64,000 nucleotides of DNA, taken from the NCBI GenBank assembly GCA_016717595.1, contig JADKFE010000027.1:7427-71426 (forward strand), written 5' to 3'. The notes under the pieces were generated by a model. It was given only the letters and a program-made list of their open reading frames with translations. It searched no databases and was not told the origin of the DNA. This document shows, in pieces, positions 25,219 to 34,551 of the stretch. The translations under genes and the position numbers were made by a program. The DNA comes from Deltaproteobacteria bacterium (GTDB lineage: Bacteria; Myxococcota_A; UBA796; CAJQPC01). Position 1 is the first letter of the stretch; the number at the start of each line of letters is the position of its first letter.

Positions 25219-28149
25219 ATGCCACCGATCCCGCGCCGCGCCGCCCCCTGGTTGATCCTGCTCGTCACCCTCGGATGCAAAGGCTCAAGCAGCGACTTCC
25301 CCGTCAACCCCGGCGACGACGACAGCGACGCCCCCGTCGAGACGCTCACGCTGAGCCTCAGCACCCCCGCCGCCGGGGCCACCTTGCCCGCGGACGCGCC
25401 CTTCGGCTTGGCCGGGGTCGTGAGCCCAGAGGACGCGCTCTCCGAGGCGCTCTCCACCGCCACGCTGACGGCGAACGGCGCGCCGATCTCGTTCTCGCTA
25501 AGCCTCGATCCCGACGTAGACGGAGGCTTTTTGGGCGAAGGGGGAGGCTTAGAGGCAGGCGCTCAAACCCTGGTGTTGACCGTGGCCGCCCTGGATCAGA
25601 CCGCCACCGCCACCCTCTCCGTCACCGCCGTGGGCAACCAGCCGCCGACAAGCCCGATCCCCAGCATCACCCCCTCGGCCCCGGTGAGCGGCGAGGCGCT
25701 CTTCGCCGGGCTGGTCACCCCCGCCGAGGATCCCGAGGGCCAAGCCGTCACCACCACCTTCACCTGGCGCCGCGACGACGTGCCGATGCCCGAGCACGAC
25801 GGCCTCACGACCTTGCCCGAGGGCATCACCCGCAAAGGGGAGGTGTGGACGGTCTCGGCCATCGCCAGCGACGGCGCGCTCACCAGCGAGCCCGGTGAAG
25901 ACAGCGTGCTCATCGAGGGCGCCGGGCCCAGCATCTCCGTGAGCATCGACCCCAGCGAGCCCCGACCCACCGACACCTTGACCTGCGCCTGGACGGTCAC
26001 CGAGCCCGACGGCGAGGCCATCACTGAAGAGCGCGCCCGCTGGGCCGTGAACGGGGTGGAGCTCAGCGACGCCACGATCCCGCTCTCAGGCGTGCTCGTG
26101 CGCGGCGACGAGGTGGAGTGTGTGGTCACCGCGACCTCCTCCTCGCGCACAAACACCGCCGTGGCCTCGGTCACCGTGGTGAACACCACCCCGGTGGTCA
26201 CTCGGGTGAGCCTCACCGGCCTGCCCGCGACCGAGTCCGCGACCTTGGGCTGCGCCGTCGAGGCCACCGACGACGACGGCGACACGCTCACCAGCGCCCA
26301 CACCTTCTACGTCAACGGCGCCTCAGCGGGGAGCGCGGCCACCTTGAGCGGCGACAGCTTCAACAAAGGGGACACGATCTGGTGTGAGGCCCGGGTGTAC
26401 GACGGCGCCGAGTGGAGCGTGAGCGCGGCCTCAGACACCACCCTCGCCGAGAACAGCGCGCCGACCCCGCCCACCCTCAGCCTCAGCCCCAACCCAGGCT
26501 TCATCGGCGGCCGCTTCACCTGCACGATCACCGCCCCCGCCGCGGACGCCGACCCCGCCGACGCCCTCACCACCACCGTGGACTGGCTCCTCGACGGCGT
26601 CGTGGTCAGCGCTGGCGGCGCCTTGACCTACACCGCCGCCGGGGCCAGCGCGGGCTCGGAGCTGGCCTGCGAGATCACCGTGAGCGACGGCGACACAGAC
26701 GCCTCCTCAAGCGCCGCGGTCACCCTCTCCGACCGCCTCAGCGGCGCGCTCACCCGCGCAGACGCCGACCTCACCCTCGTCGGCACCGAGTCCCGCGCCG
26801 CCTTCGGCCAGAGCCTTGAGACCCCCGGAGACCTCGACGGCGACGGCCTCAACGAGCTGCTGGTCACCGGCGCGGGCTACAGCTCCAGCGCCGGAGGAGT
26901 CTTCTTGTTCTACGGCGCAGATCTAGTGAGCGACGCCGACGACACCGACGCCAGCGCGTTCTGGTACGGTGAGGCCGCCGGCGACACCTTAGGCGACCTG
27001 CGCGGCGCGACCGGCGGCGTCGATCTCGACGGCGACGGCCTCTCGGAGCTGCTCCTGGGCGCGCCCACGGCCACGGGCGATGGCCTCAGTGAGCTCGGCG
27101 CGGTCTATGTGCTCTCCTCCCAAGATCGGGCGAGCTGGGGCCAAGGCGGGAGCGTCGCCGATGACGCCGCGCTCATCGTGCGGGGAGGTGTGGCCAAGGA
27201 CCGCGCGGGCTCGGCCTTCGCCAGCGTTGATCTCGACGGCGACGGCCTCGGCGAGCTGTTTGTGAGCGCGCCCTACGCCGACCCCACCAGCGCCTCCAAC
27301 GGCGGCGCCGTGGCGGTGTATTGGCTCGGCGGCGTCTTGCCCGCGGGCGAGCTCGGCCCCGGCGACGCCGATCTGCTGCTGAACGCCAGCGGCGGCACCG
27401 ACCACCTCGGCTTGGGTGGCCTGGGATCCCTCGGAGATCTCGACGGTGACGGCCTCGTTGAGCTGCTCATCGGCGCGCCAGACATGGACGGCGTGAGCTG
27501 CGCCGACTGCGGCGTCGCGCTCGTCTACTTGGGCGGCGGCCTGAGCGCCGGGAGCGCGGTGACCGCGGCCAGCCTCGCCGTGGGCCAGGTCGAGGGCTTA
27601 GACGGCGACGACAACGTGGGCATCTCCGGCGTCGGTCTTGGGGATCTCGACGGCGACGGCCTCGGCGAGTGGGCCCTCGGCGCACGTTTTGGGGACGCCA
27701 CGGCCACGGACGCGGGCGGGGTCTACGTCTTCTTCGGCGGCCCCCCGTCAGGCGACCTCGACCTCAACGACGCCGACGTGTCTTTGGGCGGCGCGGCGAG
27801 CGGCGACCGCCTGGGCTGGGAGCTCTCGGCGAATGATCTCGACGGCGACGGCCTCGCCGAGCTGCTCACCGGGGCCTACACCGTCGAGGTCGGCAGCCTC
27901 TCTGACGCCGGCGCGGCCTGGATCGTGCTCGGCTCGACCCTGGCCGGGCTCAGCGGCGCCTACGACATCGCCGACGTCGCCCAGCTCAGCGTGAGCGGCG
28001 AGGCGACCCGCGCCTATGTCGGCCGCAACGCCGTGGCGCTGGGTGACCTCAACGGCGACGGCCTCGCCGACTGGGGCCTCGGCGCCCAAGGCGTGACCGA
28101 GGGTGGCCTCGTGCGCGCTGGGGCCGTGGCCCTGTTCTGGGGGCCTTGA
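25219..28149 (+). CDS. Large lipoprotein: Ig-like domains plus seven-repeat FG-GAP beta-propeller
   Basis: A 976-residue surface-type lipoprotein. The signal peptide ends LVTLGC-KGSS. Residues about 40-520 hold several beta-sandwich (Ig/PKD-like) modules with repeating TTPVVTRVSL and cysteine-pair patterns (TLTCAWTV, FTCTITA). Residues about 530-976 contain seven FG-GAP/integrin-alpha blades built around DLDGDGLxELLxGAP (the last is DLNGDGLADWGLGA); the Asp/Asn-rich loops should bind calcium. A complete seven-blade propeller suggests protein or glycan binding outside the cell. The recurring CTCGACGGCGACGGCCTC makes the DNA repetitive. GGAGG precedes the ATG. Confidence 0.88.
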   Translation: MPPIPRRAAPWLILLVTLGCKGSSSDFPVNPGDDDSDAPVETLTLSLSTPAAGATLPADAPFGLAGVVSPEDALSEALSTATLTANGAPISFSLSLDPDVDGGFLGEGGGLEAGAQTLVLTVAALDQTATATLSVTAVGNQPPTSPIPSITPSAPVSGEALFAGLVTPAEDPEGQAVTTTFTWRRDDVPMPEHDGLTTLPEGITRKGEVWTVSAIASDGALTSEPGEDSVLIEGAGPSISVSIDPSEPRPTDTLTCAWTVTEPDGEAITEERARWAVNGVELSDATIPLSGVLVRGDEVECVVTATSSSRTNTAVASVTVVNTTPVVTRVSLTGLPATESATLGCAVEATDDDGDTLTSAHTFYVNGASAGSAATLSGDSFNKGDTIWCEARVYDGAEWSVSAASDTTLAENSAPTPPTLSLSPNPGFIGGRFTCTITAPAADADPADALTTTVDWLLDGVVVSAGGALTYTAAGASAGSELACEITVSDGDTDASSSAAVTLSDRLSGALTRADADLTLVGTESRAAFGQSLETPGDLDGDGLNELLVTGAGYSSSAGGVFLFYGADLVSDADDTDASAFWYGEAAGDTLGDLRGATGGVDLDGDGLSELLLGAPTATGDGLSELGAVYVLSSQDRASWGQGGSVADDAALIVRGGVAKDRAGSAFASVDLDGDGLGELFVSAPYADPTSASNGGAVAVYWLGGVLPAGELGPGDADLLLNASGGTDHLGLGGLGSLGDLDGDGLVELLIGAPDMDGVSCADCGVALVYLGGGLSAGSAVTAASLAVGQVEGLDGDDNVGISGVGLGDLDGDGLGEWALGARFGDATATDAGGVYVFFGGPPSGDLDLNDADVSLGGAASGDRLGWELSANDLDGDGLAELLTGAYTVEVGSLSDAGAAWIVLGSTLAGLSGAYDIADVAQLSVSGEATRAYVGRNAVALGDLNGDGLADWGLGAQGVTEGGLVRAGAVALFWGP

Positions 28150-28174
28150 GCCGAGCCTCGGCGGCGCGGCGGGC

Positions 28175-28954
28175 TCAGCCCTTGGGCGCCTTGCCCGAGA
28201 CGCTGTACCAGGCCTCCTTCGCGACCATGCCCAGAAACGCCGCGTCCTCGATGAAGTACCGGCGGCCCATCCGTTTTGGCTCCTGAGCAAAGCGGTAGAG
28301 CCACTCTACGCCGACCTTGCCCATCCAGCCCGGCGCGCGCTTCACGAACCCGGCGGCGATGTCGAACGAGCCGCCGACGCCCAAGATGAACGGCACGTTC
28401 GCCAGGGCCTCGCGGTTGCGGTCGACAAACTCCTCCTTCTTGGGGGAAGAGATCGCGATGAACAAGAGCTGGGCGCCCGTGGCCTTGATGTCGGCGGCGA
28501 TCTCCGGCTCGTCCTCACGTTTGTAGTAGCCGTTTCGCGCGCCGACGATCTGCAGGCCGGGGTGCCGCCGCAGGTACTCCGCCTTGGCGGCCTGCAGCGA
28601 CTCCTCTTTCGCGCCGAGCAGGTACACCCGATAGCCCCGCTTGGCGGCCACGGGCAGGAGCGCCTCAAAGAGGTCGATGCCCGCCACACGCTCGGGCAGG
28701 GCCTTGCCGAAGAGCCGCGACGCCCACACCACCGGCGTGCCGTCCGCCGTGACGAGATCACACTTGCCGATGATCTCCTTGAACGCCTCGCTGTCCTTCA
28801 TCTTGACGAGCTGATCGACGTTCACGCCGCAGCCTTGGTGCAGCGTGCCTTCAGCGATGTAGCCCTCGACCTGGGCGACGGCCTCATCGAGGCTCACGCG
28901 GTCAAACTCGCAGCCGAACAGGCGGACACGTTCTGGGGTGTTCTGGGCGGGCAT
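28175..28954 (-). CDS. WecG/TagA/CpsF family glycosyltransferase
   Basis: A 259-residue GT26 enzyme that transfers ManNAc, ManNAcA or a similar sugar from a UDP donor to an undecaprenyl-linked acceptor in cell-surface glycan synthesis. Conserved features: GVNVDQLVKM, TADGTPVVWASRLFG, the VYLLGAKE loop, ISSPKKEEF and GVGGSFDIAAGFVKRAP, ending GVEWLYRFAQEPKRMGRRY (quoted separately: GVEWLYRFAQEP). The ATG at 28954 has GAGGA upstream; a start at 28969 adds five residues. It lies 49 bp downstream of an epimerase gene, forming a small glycan operon. Confidence 0.92.
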   Translation of the reverse strand: MPAQNTPERVRLFGCEFDRVSLDEAVAQVEGYIAEGTLHQGCGVNVDQLVKMKDSEAFKEIIGKCDLVTADGTPVVWASRLFGKALPERVAGIDLFEALLPVAAKRGYRVYLLGAKEESLQAAKAEYLRRHPGLQIVGARNGYYKREDEPEIAADIKATGAQLLFIAISSPKKEEFVDRNREALANVPFILGVGGSFDIAAGFVKRAPGWMGKVGVEWLYRFAQEPKRMGRRYFIEDAAFLGMVAKEAWYSVSGKAPKG

Positions 28955-29003
28955 GGCGTCCTCAAGCATAGCGGCGCTCCTATTCTGTCAGGCGTTCAGA
29001 GGC

Positions 29004-30047
29004 TCAGGAGTCCTTCTTCACCACGAGGCTGCGCACGGCTGAAGACGCGCCGGGGCCAAAGGCGGCGGCGTGGTCGATGCGCTCCCAGTTGTCGCGGAAC
29101 CAGGCGATGGTCTGGTCGAGGCCCGCCTCAAACTGGGTGTCGGGGGCGTAGCCGATGAGGTTACGCGCCTTGTCTACGGAGGCGAGCAGGCGCTTCTTGG
29201 TGTCCCAGCGGCGCACTTCAGCGAAGCGGATGCCGGCCTCGTTGCCCACGGCGGCGTTGATGCGCTCGGCCAAGGTGCGGATCTGGATCTCGCGGCCCGA
29301 GGCGAGGTTGAACTCTTGGCCGATGGCCTCGGGCACCACGCCCGCGCGCAGGAGCCCGTCGGTGATGTCGCCGACCCAGGTGAAGTCGCGGGTCTCTTCG
29401 CCCGTGCCGGTGATCGGCAAGGGCAGGCCCTTCATCGCCCAGTAGATGAAGTTGGGGATGACGTTTCGGTACTGGCCGGGCACCTCGCCGGGGCCGTAGG
29501 AGTTGAAGAACCGCGCCTTCACCACGGGCAGGTTGTAGTGGTGGTGGAAGAAGTTGCCGTAGAGCTCACCCAGCATCTTCGTGATCTGGTAGGGCGTGGT
29601 GAGGTGCATCGACATGAAGTCTTCAGTGAGCGGCAAGGGCGCGGCGTGGCCGTAGATCGAGCAGCCTGACGAGGCGTAGACGAAGCGCTCGATGCCCTGG
29701 AGCACGCCGTACTCCATCAGGCGCAGCGTGCCCATGCCGTTGACCATGAGGTCGTTCTCGGGGTGGTCCACGGAGTTCTGGTTGGCGAAGAAGGCCGCGA
29801 GGTGGAAGACGATCTGCGGGCGCTCAAAAAACACGCGCTTGAGCTTCACCTCGTCGAGGATGTCGCCCTCAACAAACAGCACGTTGGGCAGAGACGGCAC
29901 GTTCCAGCGCGGCGAGGCGACGAGGTTGTCGAGCACGATCACCCGCTTGGCGACGGCCGCCAGGGCCCGGGTGAGGTTGGAGCCGATGGCCCCCGCGCCG
30001 CCGGTCACGAGGACCGTCTTGTCTTGGTACTGGTCGAGGAAGGACAT
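29004..30047 (-). CDS. NAD-dependent nucleotide-sugar epimerase/dehydratase
   Basis: A 347-residue extended SDR acting on a nucleotide sugar. The Rossmann motif VTGGAGAIGSNLTRAL (about residues 14-29), aspartate at VLDNL, the VFHLAAFF segment, the ASSGCSIYG serine region and the catalytic YQITK are visible, along with the RFFNSYGPGE substrate loop typical of UDP-glucose 4-epimerase/dehydratase relatives. The substrate is uncertain. The next gene on the strand is a WecG/TagA transferase, so both probably make a surface polysaccharide or O-antigen component. Confidence 0.9.
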   Translation of the reverse strand: MSFLDQYQDKTVLVTGGAGAIGSNLTRALAAVAKRVIVLDNLVASPRWNVPSLPNVLFVEGDILDEVKLKRVFFERPQIVFHLAAFFANQNSVDHPENDLMVNGMGTLRLMEYGVLQGIERFVYASSGCSIYGHAAPLPLTEDFMSMHLTTPYQITKMLGELYGNFFHHHYNLPVVKARFFNSYGPGEVPGQYRNVIPNFIYWAMKGLPLPITGTGEETRDFTWVGDITDGLLRAGVVPEAIGQEFNLASGREIQIRTLAERINAAVGNEAGIRFAEVRRWDTKKRLLASVDKARNLIGYAPDTQFEAGLDQTIAWFRDNWERIDHAAAFGPGASSAVRSLVVKKDS

Positions 30048-30208
30048 GGGGGCCTCTGTCGTGATGGAGGGTCTGTCGTGACGATGGTGAGGAGAGGTTT
30101 GGGCGCCCTGAGGGGCTCAGCGAAGAAGAGCCCTTAGCGCGCAGGTCGGATCATATCGAGGGCGCGTCTCGCTGTGAGGCCGCGCGGCCCGGGCGCCCGG
30201 ATTCGGGT

Positions 30209-30214
30209 TAACGT
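30209..30214 (+). promoter_or_regulatory. Possible -10 element, leaderless start
   Basis: TAACGT ends exactly six bases before the ATG at 30221 and no ribosome binding site lies between. The spacing matches that at 37212-37224, which suggests a leaderless mRNA. Confidence 0.4.
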
Positions 30215-30220
30215 AGCGCC

Positions 30221-31210
30221 ATGTCGGCACCCCTCTACGTCCTCGGCCCCCAGCGTCCCCTGCCCAACTTGCCCCAGGCGCTCCAGAGCTTGCCGGGGCA
30301 CGGCCCGATCGTGATGATCACCGCTGGCTGGCGCCATGACGAGGCCGACACCGAGGCGCTCCAGCGCGACATCGGCCCCTCCGCCGTGGCGCTGCCGCTC
30401 TACGCGTGGTTTGAGGAGCTCATGGAGCATCACCACGCCCTGCACGCGGTCTACCGCGCCCGGCAGGCCCAGGTGCAGACGCTCAAGGAGCTGCACCGGG
30501 TGCGGATGGAGCTGGAGCTCGCGGCGTGGCGCCAGCTCTTGGAGCAGCACAAGCACGCGCCGCAGCTTGTGGATGAGGAGCTCAGCGACGCCATGCGGGG
30601 GATCCGCGCCCTCGACGAGCGTTTTTTGCGCCGCAGCGAGACGATTCAGGCCGAGTACAACGAGCGCCTGCGCCACCTCGAGCCCCCCGCCCTCACCCAC
30701 CGCCGCGAGGAGGCCCGCGCGCTCTTGTGCGGCGCCCGGGCGATCTGCGTCGCGGGGGGCCACGTCGGCGTGCTCCGCAACCGCATGCTGTTCTTCGGCC
30801 TCGACCGCGCGTTGGCCGAGGCCTGGCGCGGCGGCACCTCTGTGGTGGCCTGGTCCGCCGGGGCGATGGCGCTGTGTGACCGTGTGGTGCTGTTCAACGA
30901 CGACACCCCTGAAGGCCCCCAAGACGACGAGCTCCTCGACACGGGCCTGGGCTTCTTGCCGGGCCTCGTCGTGCTGCCCCACGCCAAGAAGCGCCTGCAC
31001 CTCGACAACACCGCCCGGGTGCGGCTCATCGCCGAGCGTTTCGCGCCGCTGCGCTGCGTCGGCTTGGAGTCTGGCGCTTGGCTCTCCTGGACCGGCGACG
31101 GCTGGCTCTCCCGAGGGGTGGGCAGCGGCACGCTCTCGTTGTGCCCCACAGGCGAGATCGCCCCCACGGGCGACGGCCTGATGCTCGGCCTCGGCCAGGA
31201 CCGGGCTTGA
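30221..31210 (+). CDS. Peptidase S51 / type 1 GATase-like protein with helical insertion
   Basis: A 329-residue protein. Residues about 1-40 form a first strand-helix unit (LPGHGPIVMITAGWRHDEAD), and residues about 160-320 carry the S51 dipeptidase E/cyanophycinase pattern: AICVAGGHVGVL, the nucleophile-elbow serine in VVAWSAGAMALCD (about 213), LPHAKKRLHLDN and VGLESGAWLSWTG. Between them, residues about 60-150 are a long charged helix pair (RARQAQVQTLKELHRVRME), unusual for the family. Catalytic Ser, His and Glu candidates are all present, so peptidase activity is possible; the substrate is unknown. There is no ribosome binding site, and a -10-like hexamer sits right before the ATG. Confidence 0.7.
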   Translation: MSAPLYVLGPQRPLPNLPQALQSLPGHGPIVMITAGWRHDEADTEALQRDIGPSAVALPLYAWFEELMEHHHALHAVYRARQAQVQTLKELHRVRMELELAAWRQLLEQHKHAPQLVDEELSDAMRGIRALDERFLRRSETIQAEYNERLRHLEPPALTHRREEARALLCGARAICVAGGHVGVLRNRMLFFGLDRALAEAWRGGTSVVAWSAGAMALCDRVVLFNDDTPEGPQDDELLDTGLGFLPGLVVLPHAKKRLHLDNTARVRLIAERFAPLRCVGLESGAWLSWTGDGWLSRGVGSGTLSLCPTGEIAPTGDGLMLGLGQDRA

Positions 31211-31283
31211 GCGAGGGCCGGGCTTGAACTAGGGCCGGGGCTGACGTAGGCTCTGCGCGCCCCCCTTCGCCTCGGAGCGCGCC

Positions 31284-32351
31284 GTGAACGTCAACGGACA
31301 GCCCTTCCGCACCGTCTGGATGGACGGCGCGACCGTTCGGATGATCAACCAGCCCCTCTTGCCCTACCGCTTTGAGCTGGTGGCCTTGCCGACGGTCGCC
31401 GACACCGCGGCGTCGATTCGGGACATGGTCGTGCGCGGCGCCGGGGCCATCGGCGCCACCGCCGCCTATGGTGTGGCCCAGGCCGCCCAGCTCGCGCCGG
31501 ACGCCACCTTCTTTGAGGACCTCGCCGCCGCCGCCCGGCTCATCGAGTCCACGCGCCCCACGGCGCAGAACCTGTTCTACGCCGTGCGCCATGTGCTGCG
31601 CGCCGCCGAGGCCGAGGGCGATCATCCCGGCCGCGCCCGCCGGGCCGCCGTCGCCGCCGCCGAGGCCTTGGCCGATGACGACGCCGCCTGCTGTGAGGCC
31701 ATCGGCCGCCACGGCGCCCCGCTCATCGGCGATCAGGCCCGGGTGAACACCCACTGCAACGCCGGTTGGCTGGCCTTTGTGGACTGGGGCAGCGCGCTCT
31801 CGCCGATCTACGCCGCCAAACGGGAGGGCCGCGACCCCTTCGTGTGGGTGGACGAGACCCGCCCACGCGGCCAAGGCTCGCGGCTCACGGCCTGGGAGCT
31901 CGCCGGGGAGAACGTGCGCCACGCGGTCATCGCCGACAACGCCACGGGGCACTACCTCCAGCGGGGCCAGATCGACCTCGTCATCGTCGGCAGCGACCGC
32001 ATCGCCGCCAACGGCGACGTGGCGAACAAGATCGGCACCTACTCAAGCGCCGTCGTCGCCAAGGCGAACGGCGTGCCGTTCTACGTCGCCGCGCCCACCA
32101 CCACCATCGATCCCAACTGCCCGTCGGGCGCCGACATCCCCATCGAGGAGCGCGATCAGGACGAGGTGCGTTTTGTCTGGGGCTGGTCCGATGAGGGGAG
32201 CTTCACCCGGGTGCGGGTGACCCCGGAGGAGAGCCCGGCGCGAAACCCCGCCTTCGACGTGACGCCCGCGGCGTTGATCGCCGGGATCATCACCGAGCGG
32301 GGCATCGTGCCCGCGAGCCCAGAGGGCATCGCCTCCGTCGCCCGCCGTTAA
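31284..32351 (+). CDS. mtnA: S-methyl-5-thioribose-1-phosphate isomerase
   Basis: MtnA converts methylthioribose-1-phosphate to methylthioribulose-1-phosphate in the methionine salvage pathway. The 355-residue length is typical. Conserved blocks: VWMDG, the VVRGAGAIGATAAYG substrate loop, TRPTAQNL, the catalytic cysteine in NTHCNAGWLA (about 159), the catalytic aspartate in GSDRIAANGDVANKIGTY (about 238) and DIPIEERDQDEV. GTG start with GGAG upstream. The other salvage genes (mtnB, mtnC, mtnD, mtnK) are not in the window. Confidence 0.95.
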   Translation: MNVNGQPFRTVWMDGATVRMINQPLLPYRFELVALPTVADTAASIRDMVVRGAGAIGATAAYGVAQAAQLAPDATFFEDLAAAARLIESTRPTAQNLFYAVRHVLRAAEAEGDHPGRARRAAVAAAEALADDDAACCEAIGRHGAPLIGDQARVNTHCNAGWLAFVDWGSALSPIYAAKREGRDPFVWVDETRPRGQGSRLTAWELAGENVRHAVIADNATGHYLQRGQIDLVIVGSDRIAANGDVANKIGTYSSAVVAKANGVPFYVAAPTTTIDPNCPSGADIPIEERDQDEVRFVWGWSDEGSFTRVRVTPEESPARNPAFDVTPAALIAGIITERGIVPASPEGIASVARR

Positions 32352-32372
32352 CCGAGCCCCCATCGTAGGGGA

Positions 32373-32378
32373 TATGAT
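32373..32378 (+). promoter_or_regulatory. -10 promoter element
   Basis: TATGAT lies 29 bases upstream of the GTG at 32408, in the short gap after mtnA. It suggests that the secreted-protein gene has its own promoter. Confidence 0.4.
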
Positions 32379-32407
32379 GTCCCCGTCCCTCCTAGCATGG
32401 AGACCTC

Positions 32408-33223
32408 GTGGCCTTGCTCCCGCTCCTCGTCGCGCTCAGCGCCCCCGCCGCCGCCCAACAGGTCGAGTCGATGTTGCCGGTCATGGATGACCTCGGCACG
32501 CTGATCACCAAGCTGGAGGGCGACGGCTTCCAGATCACCGACATGACCCTGGGCATCGCCTTTGAGGGCGCCGCCCCCACGGTGGTGCCGGTGCCCGTGG
32601 GCCAAGACGACAACGTGATGATGGTGGCCGTCGGCGACAAGGACCGCATCGAGGATCTCGACCTGCTCGTCTACGACGACCGGGGCCAGCTCGTCGGTCA
32701 AGACGACATGACCGACAACACCCCCATCGTCGGTTTTCAGGCCCTGCGCAGCGGGCTCTACGAGGCCCAGGTCGTCGTCGCGCGGTCCAAGGCCGAGTAC
32801 TCCGGCGGCTTCTTCACGATGGTGACGAGCTACCCCATCGGCCAGATGCCGATCTCCACGGCCTCGACCTGGCAGATCGCCCGCACCGCCGTCGAGCTTC
32901 TGGAGCTGGAGGGCTATCAGGTCTACCACGGCGAGTGGGAGACGGTGATGGAGGAGGGCGCCGCGGGCTTCTTGTTGCCCTTAGAGGCCGGTCGCCTCTG
33001 CCGCGCCGTCGCCGTGGGCTCGCCAGAGCGCGCCAAGAAGGTCCGCCTTCACGTCGTCGATGGCTACGACCAAGCCATCGGTGAAGGGGAGCACGACGGC
33101 ATCTACAGCGTCGTAGACTTCTTCTCTACCGGCGACCCAAACACCATGTTTGTGGTGCAGGCCTCTAAGCTCAAGCGCAAGATCACCGACACCCACGCCG
33201 TCGTCATCGTCGCCTGTAAGTAG
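32408..33223 (+). CDS. Secreted protein of unknown function
   Basis: A 271-residue exported protein with a short signal peptide (MALLPLLVALSAPAAAQQ) cut after AAA or AQ. The mature part has two similar halves, each with a paired-strand pattern (DDNVMMVAVGDKDRIEDLDL near 80 and CRAVAVGSPERAKKVRLHVV near 205), as in a duplicated beta-sandwich that binds a ligand. No family is recognised. The GTG start has GGAG seven bases upstream. The gene converges on the hydrolase that ends at 33241. Confidence 0.7.
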   Translation: MALLPLLVALSAPAAAQQVESMLPVMDDLGTLITKLEGDGFQITDMTLGIAFEGAAPTVVPVPVGQDDNVMMVAVGDKDRIEDLDLLVYDDRGQLVGQDDMTDNTPIVGFQALRSGLYEAQVVVARSKAEYSGGFFTMVTSYPIGQMPISTASTWQIARTAVELLELEGYQVYHGEWETVMEEGAAGFLLPLEAGRLCRAVAVGSPERAKKVRLHVVDGYDQAIGEGEHDGIYSVVDFFSTGDPNTMFVVQASKLKRKITDTHAVVIVACK

Positions 33224-33240
33224 GCGCCGCACCGCTCGAC

Positions 33241-34062
<822 letters not shown>

Positions 34063-34139
34063 CTCGGCGCTCCGAAGGCGCGCTTTGCTCGCGCCGTGTC
34101 AAAAGGCGCGCTACTCTACAACGAAGAGGTCAGCCCGTG

Positions 34140-34551
34140 ATGGACATTCCGGCCGTTGAGGCCCTCCCTCAGAGCCAAGAAGTGCTCGGTCACGCCCCAG
34201 CGTCGCGCCATCCTCCGCGCGTTGGCCGACGATCACGCCCACCCCACCGCCGCCCAGCTCTTTGAGCGGCTCACCGCGGCGGATCCCGTCACCTCCCGGG
34301 CCACCGTCTACAACACGCTTCAGCTCCTGCGTGAGCTGGGTGTGGTGCGTGAGGTCTACGTCCCCGGCGACGAGTCCCGCTTCGACCCCGACCCCACCCC
34401 GCACCACCACTTCTTGTGTACGGGCTGCGGCGCGCTCTCGGACGTGCCCGACGCCGACGTGCAGGTGGCGCGCGCCTTGCCCGAAGGTTTTGAGGTGCGC
34501 CGCGCCGGGGTGCTGTTTGAGGGCCGCTGCCCGGCCTGCCGCGAAGGTTAA
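34140..34551 (+). CDS. Fur/PerR family regulator, probable frameshift near the start
   Basis: A metal-dependent DNA-binding repressor of about 137 residues. The winged helix begins SVTPQRRAILRALADDHAHP with recognition helix SRATVYNTLQLLRELG; the dimer domain has the HHHFLCTGCGAL regulatory site and the CPAC structural zinc pair near the end. The domain's frame can only start at TTG 34156, with no ribosome binding site. GTG 34137 and ATG 34140, both in another frame, have AGAGG upstream. Removing one C from CCCTCCCTC near 34168 would give MDIPAVEALLRAKKCSVTPQ, a normal Fur N-terminus. The 3' end overlaps the convergent flippase-like gene by four bases. Confidence 0.8.

Noticed and set aside
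26820..28080. DNA direct repeats (CTCGACGGCGACGGCCTC)
   Set aside because: They are explained by the FG-GAP protein repeats and are not a separate element.
28150..28174. GAGCC/GGCTC inverted repeat as a terminator between the FG-GAP and WecG genes
   Set aside because: The stem is short, interrupted and lacks a T-tract.
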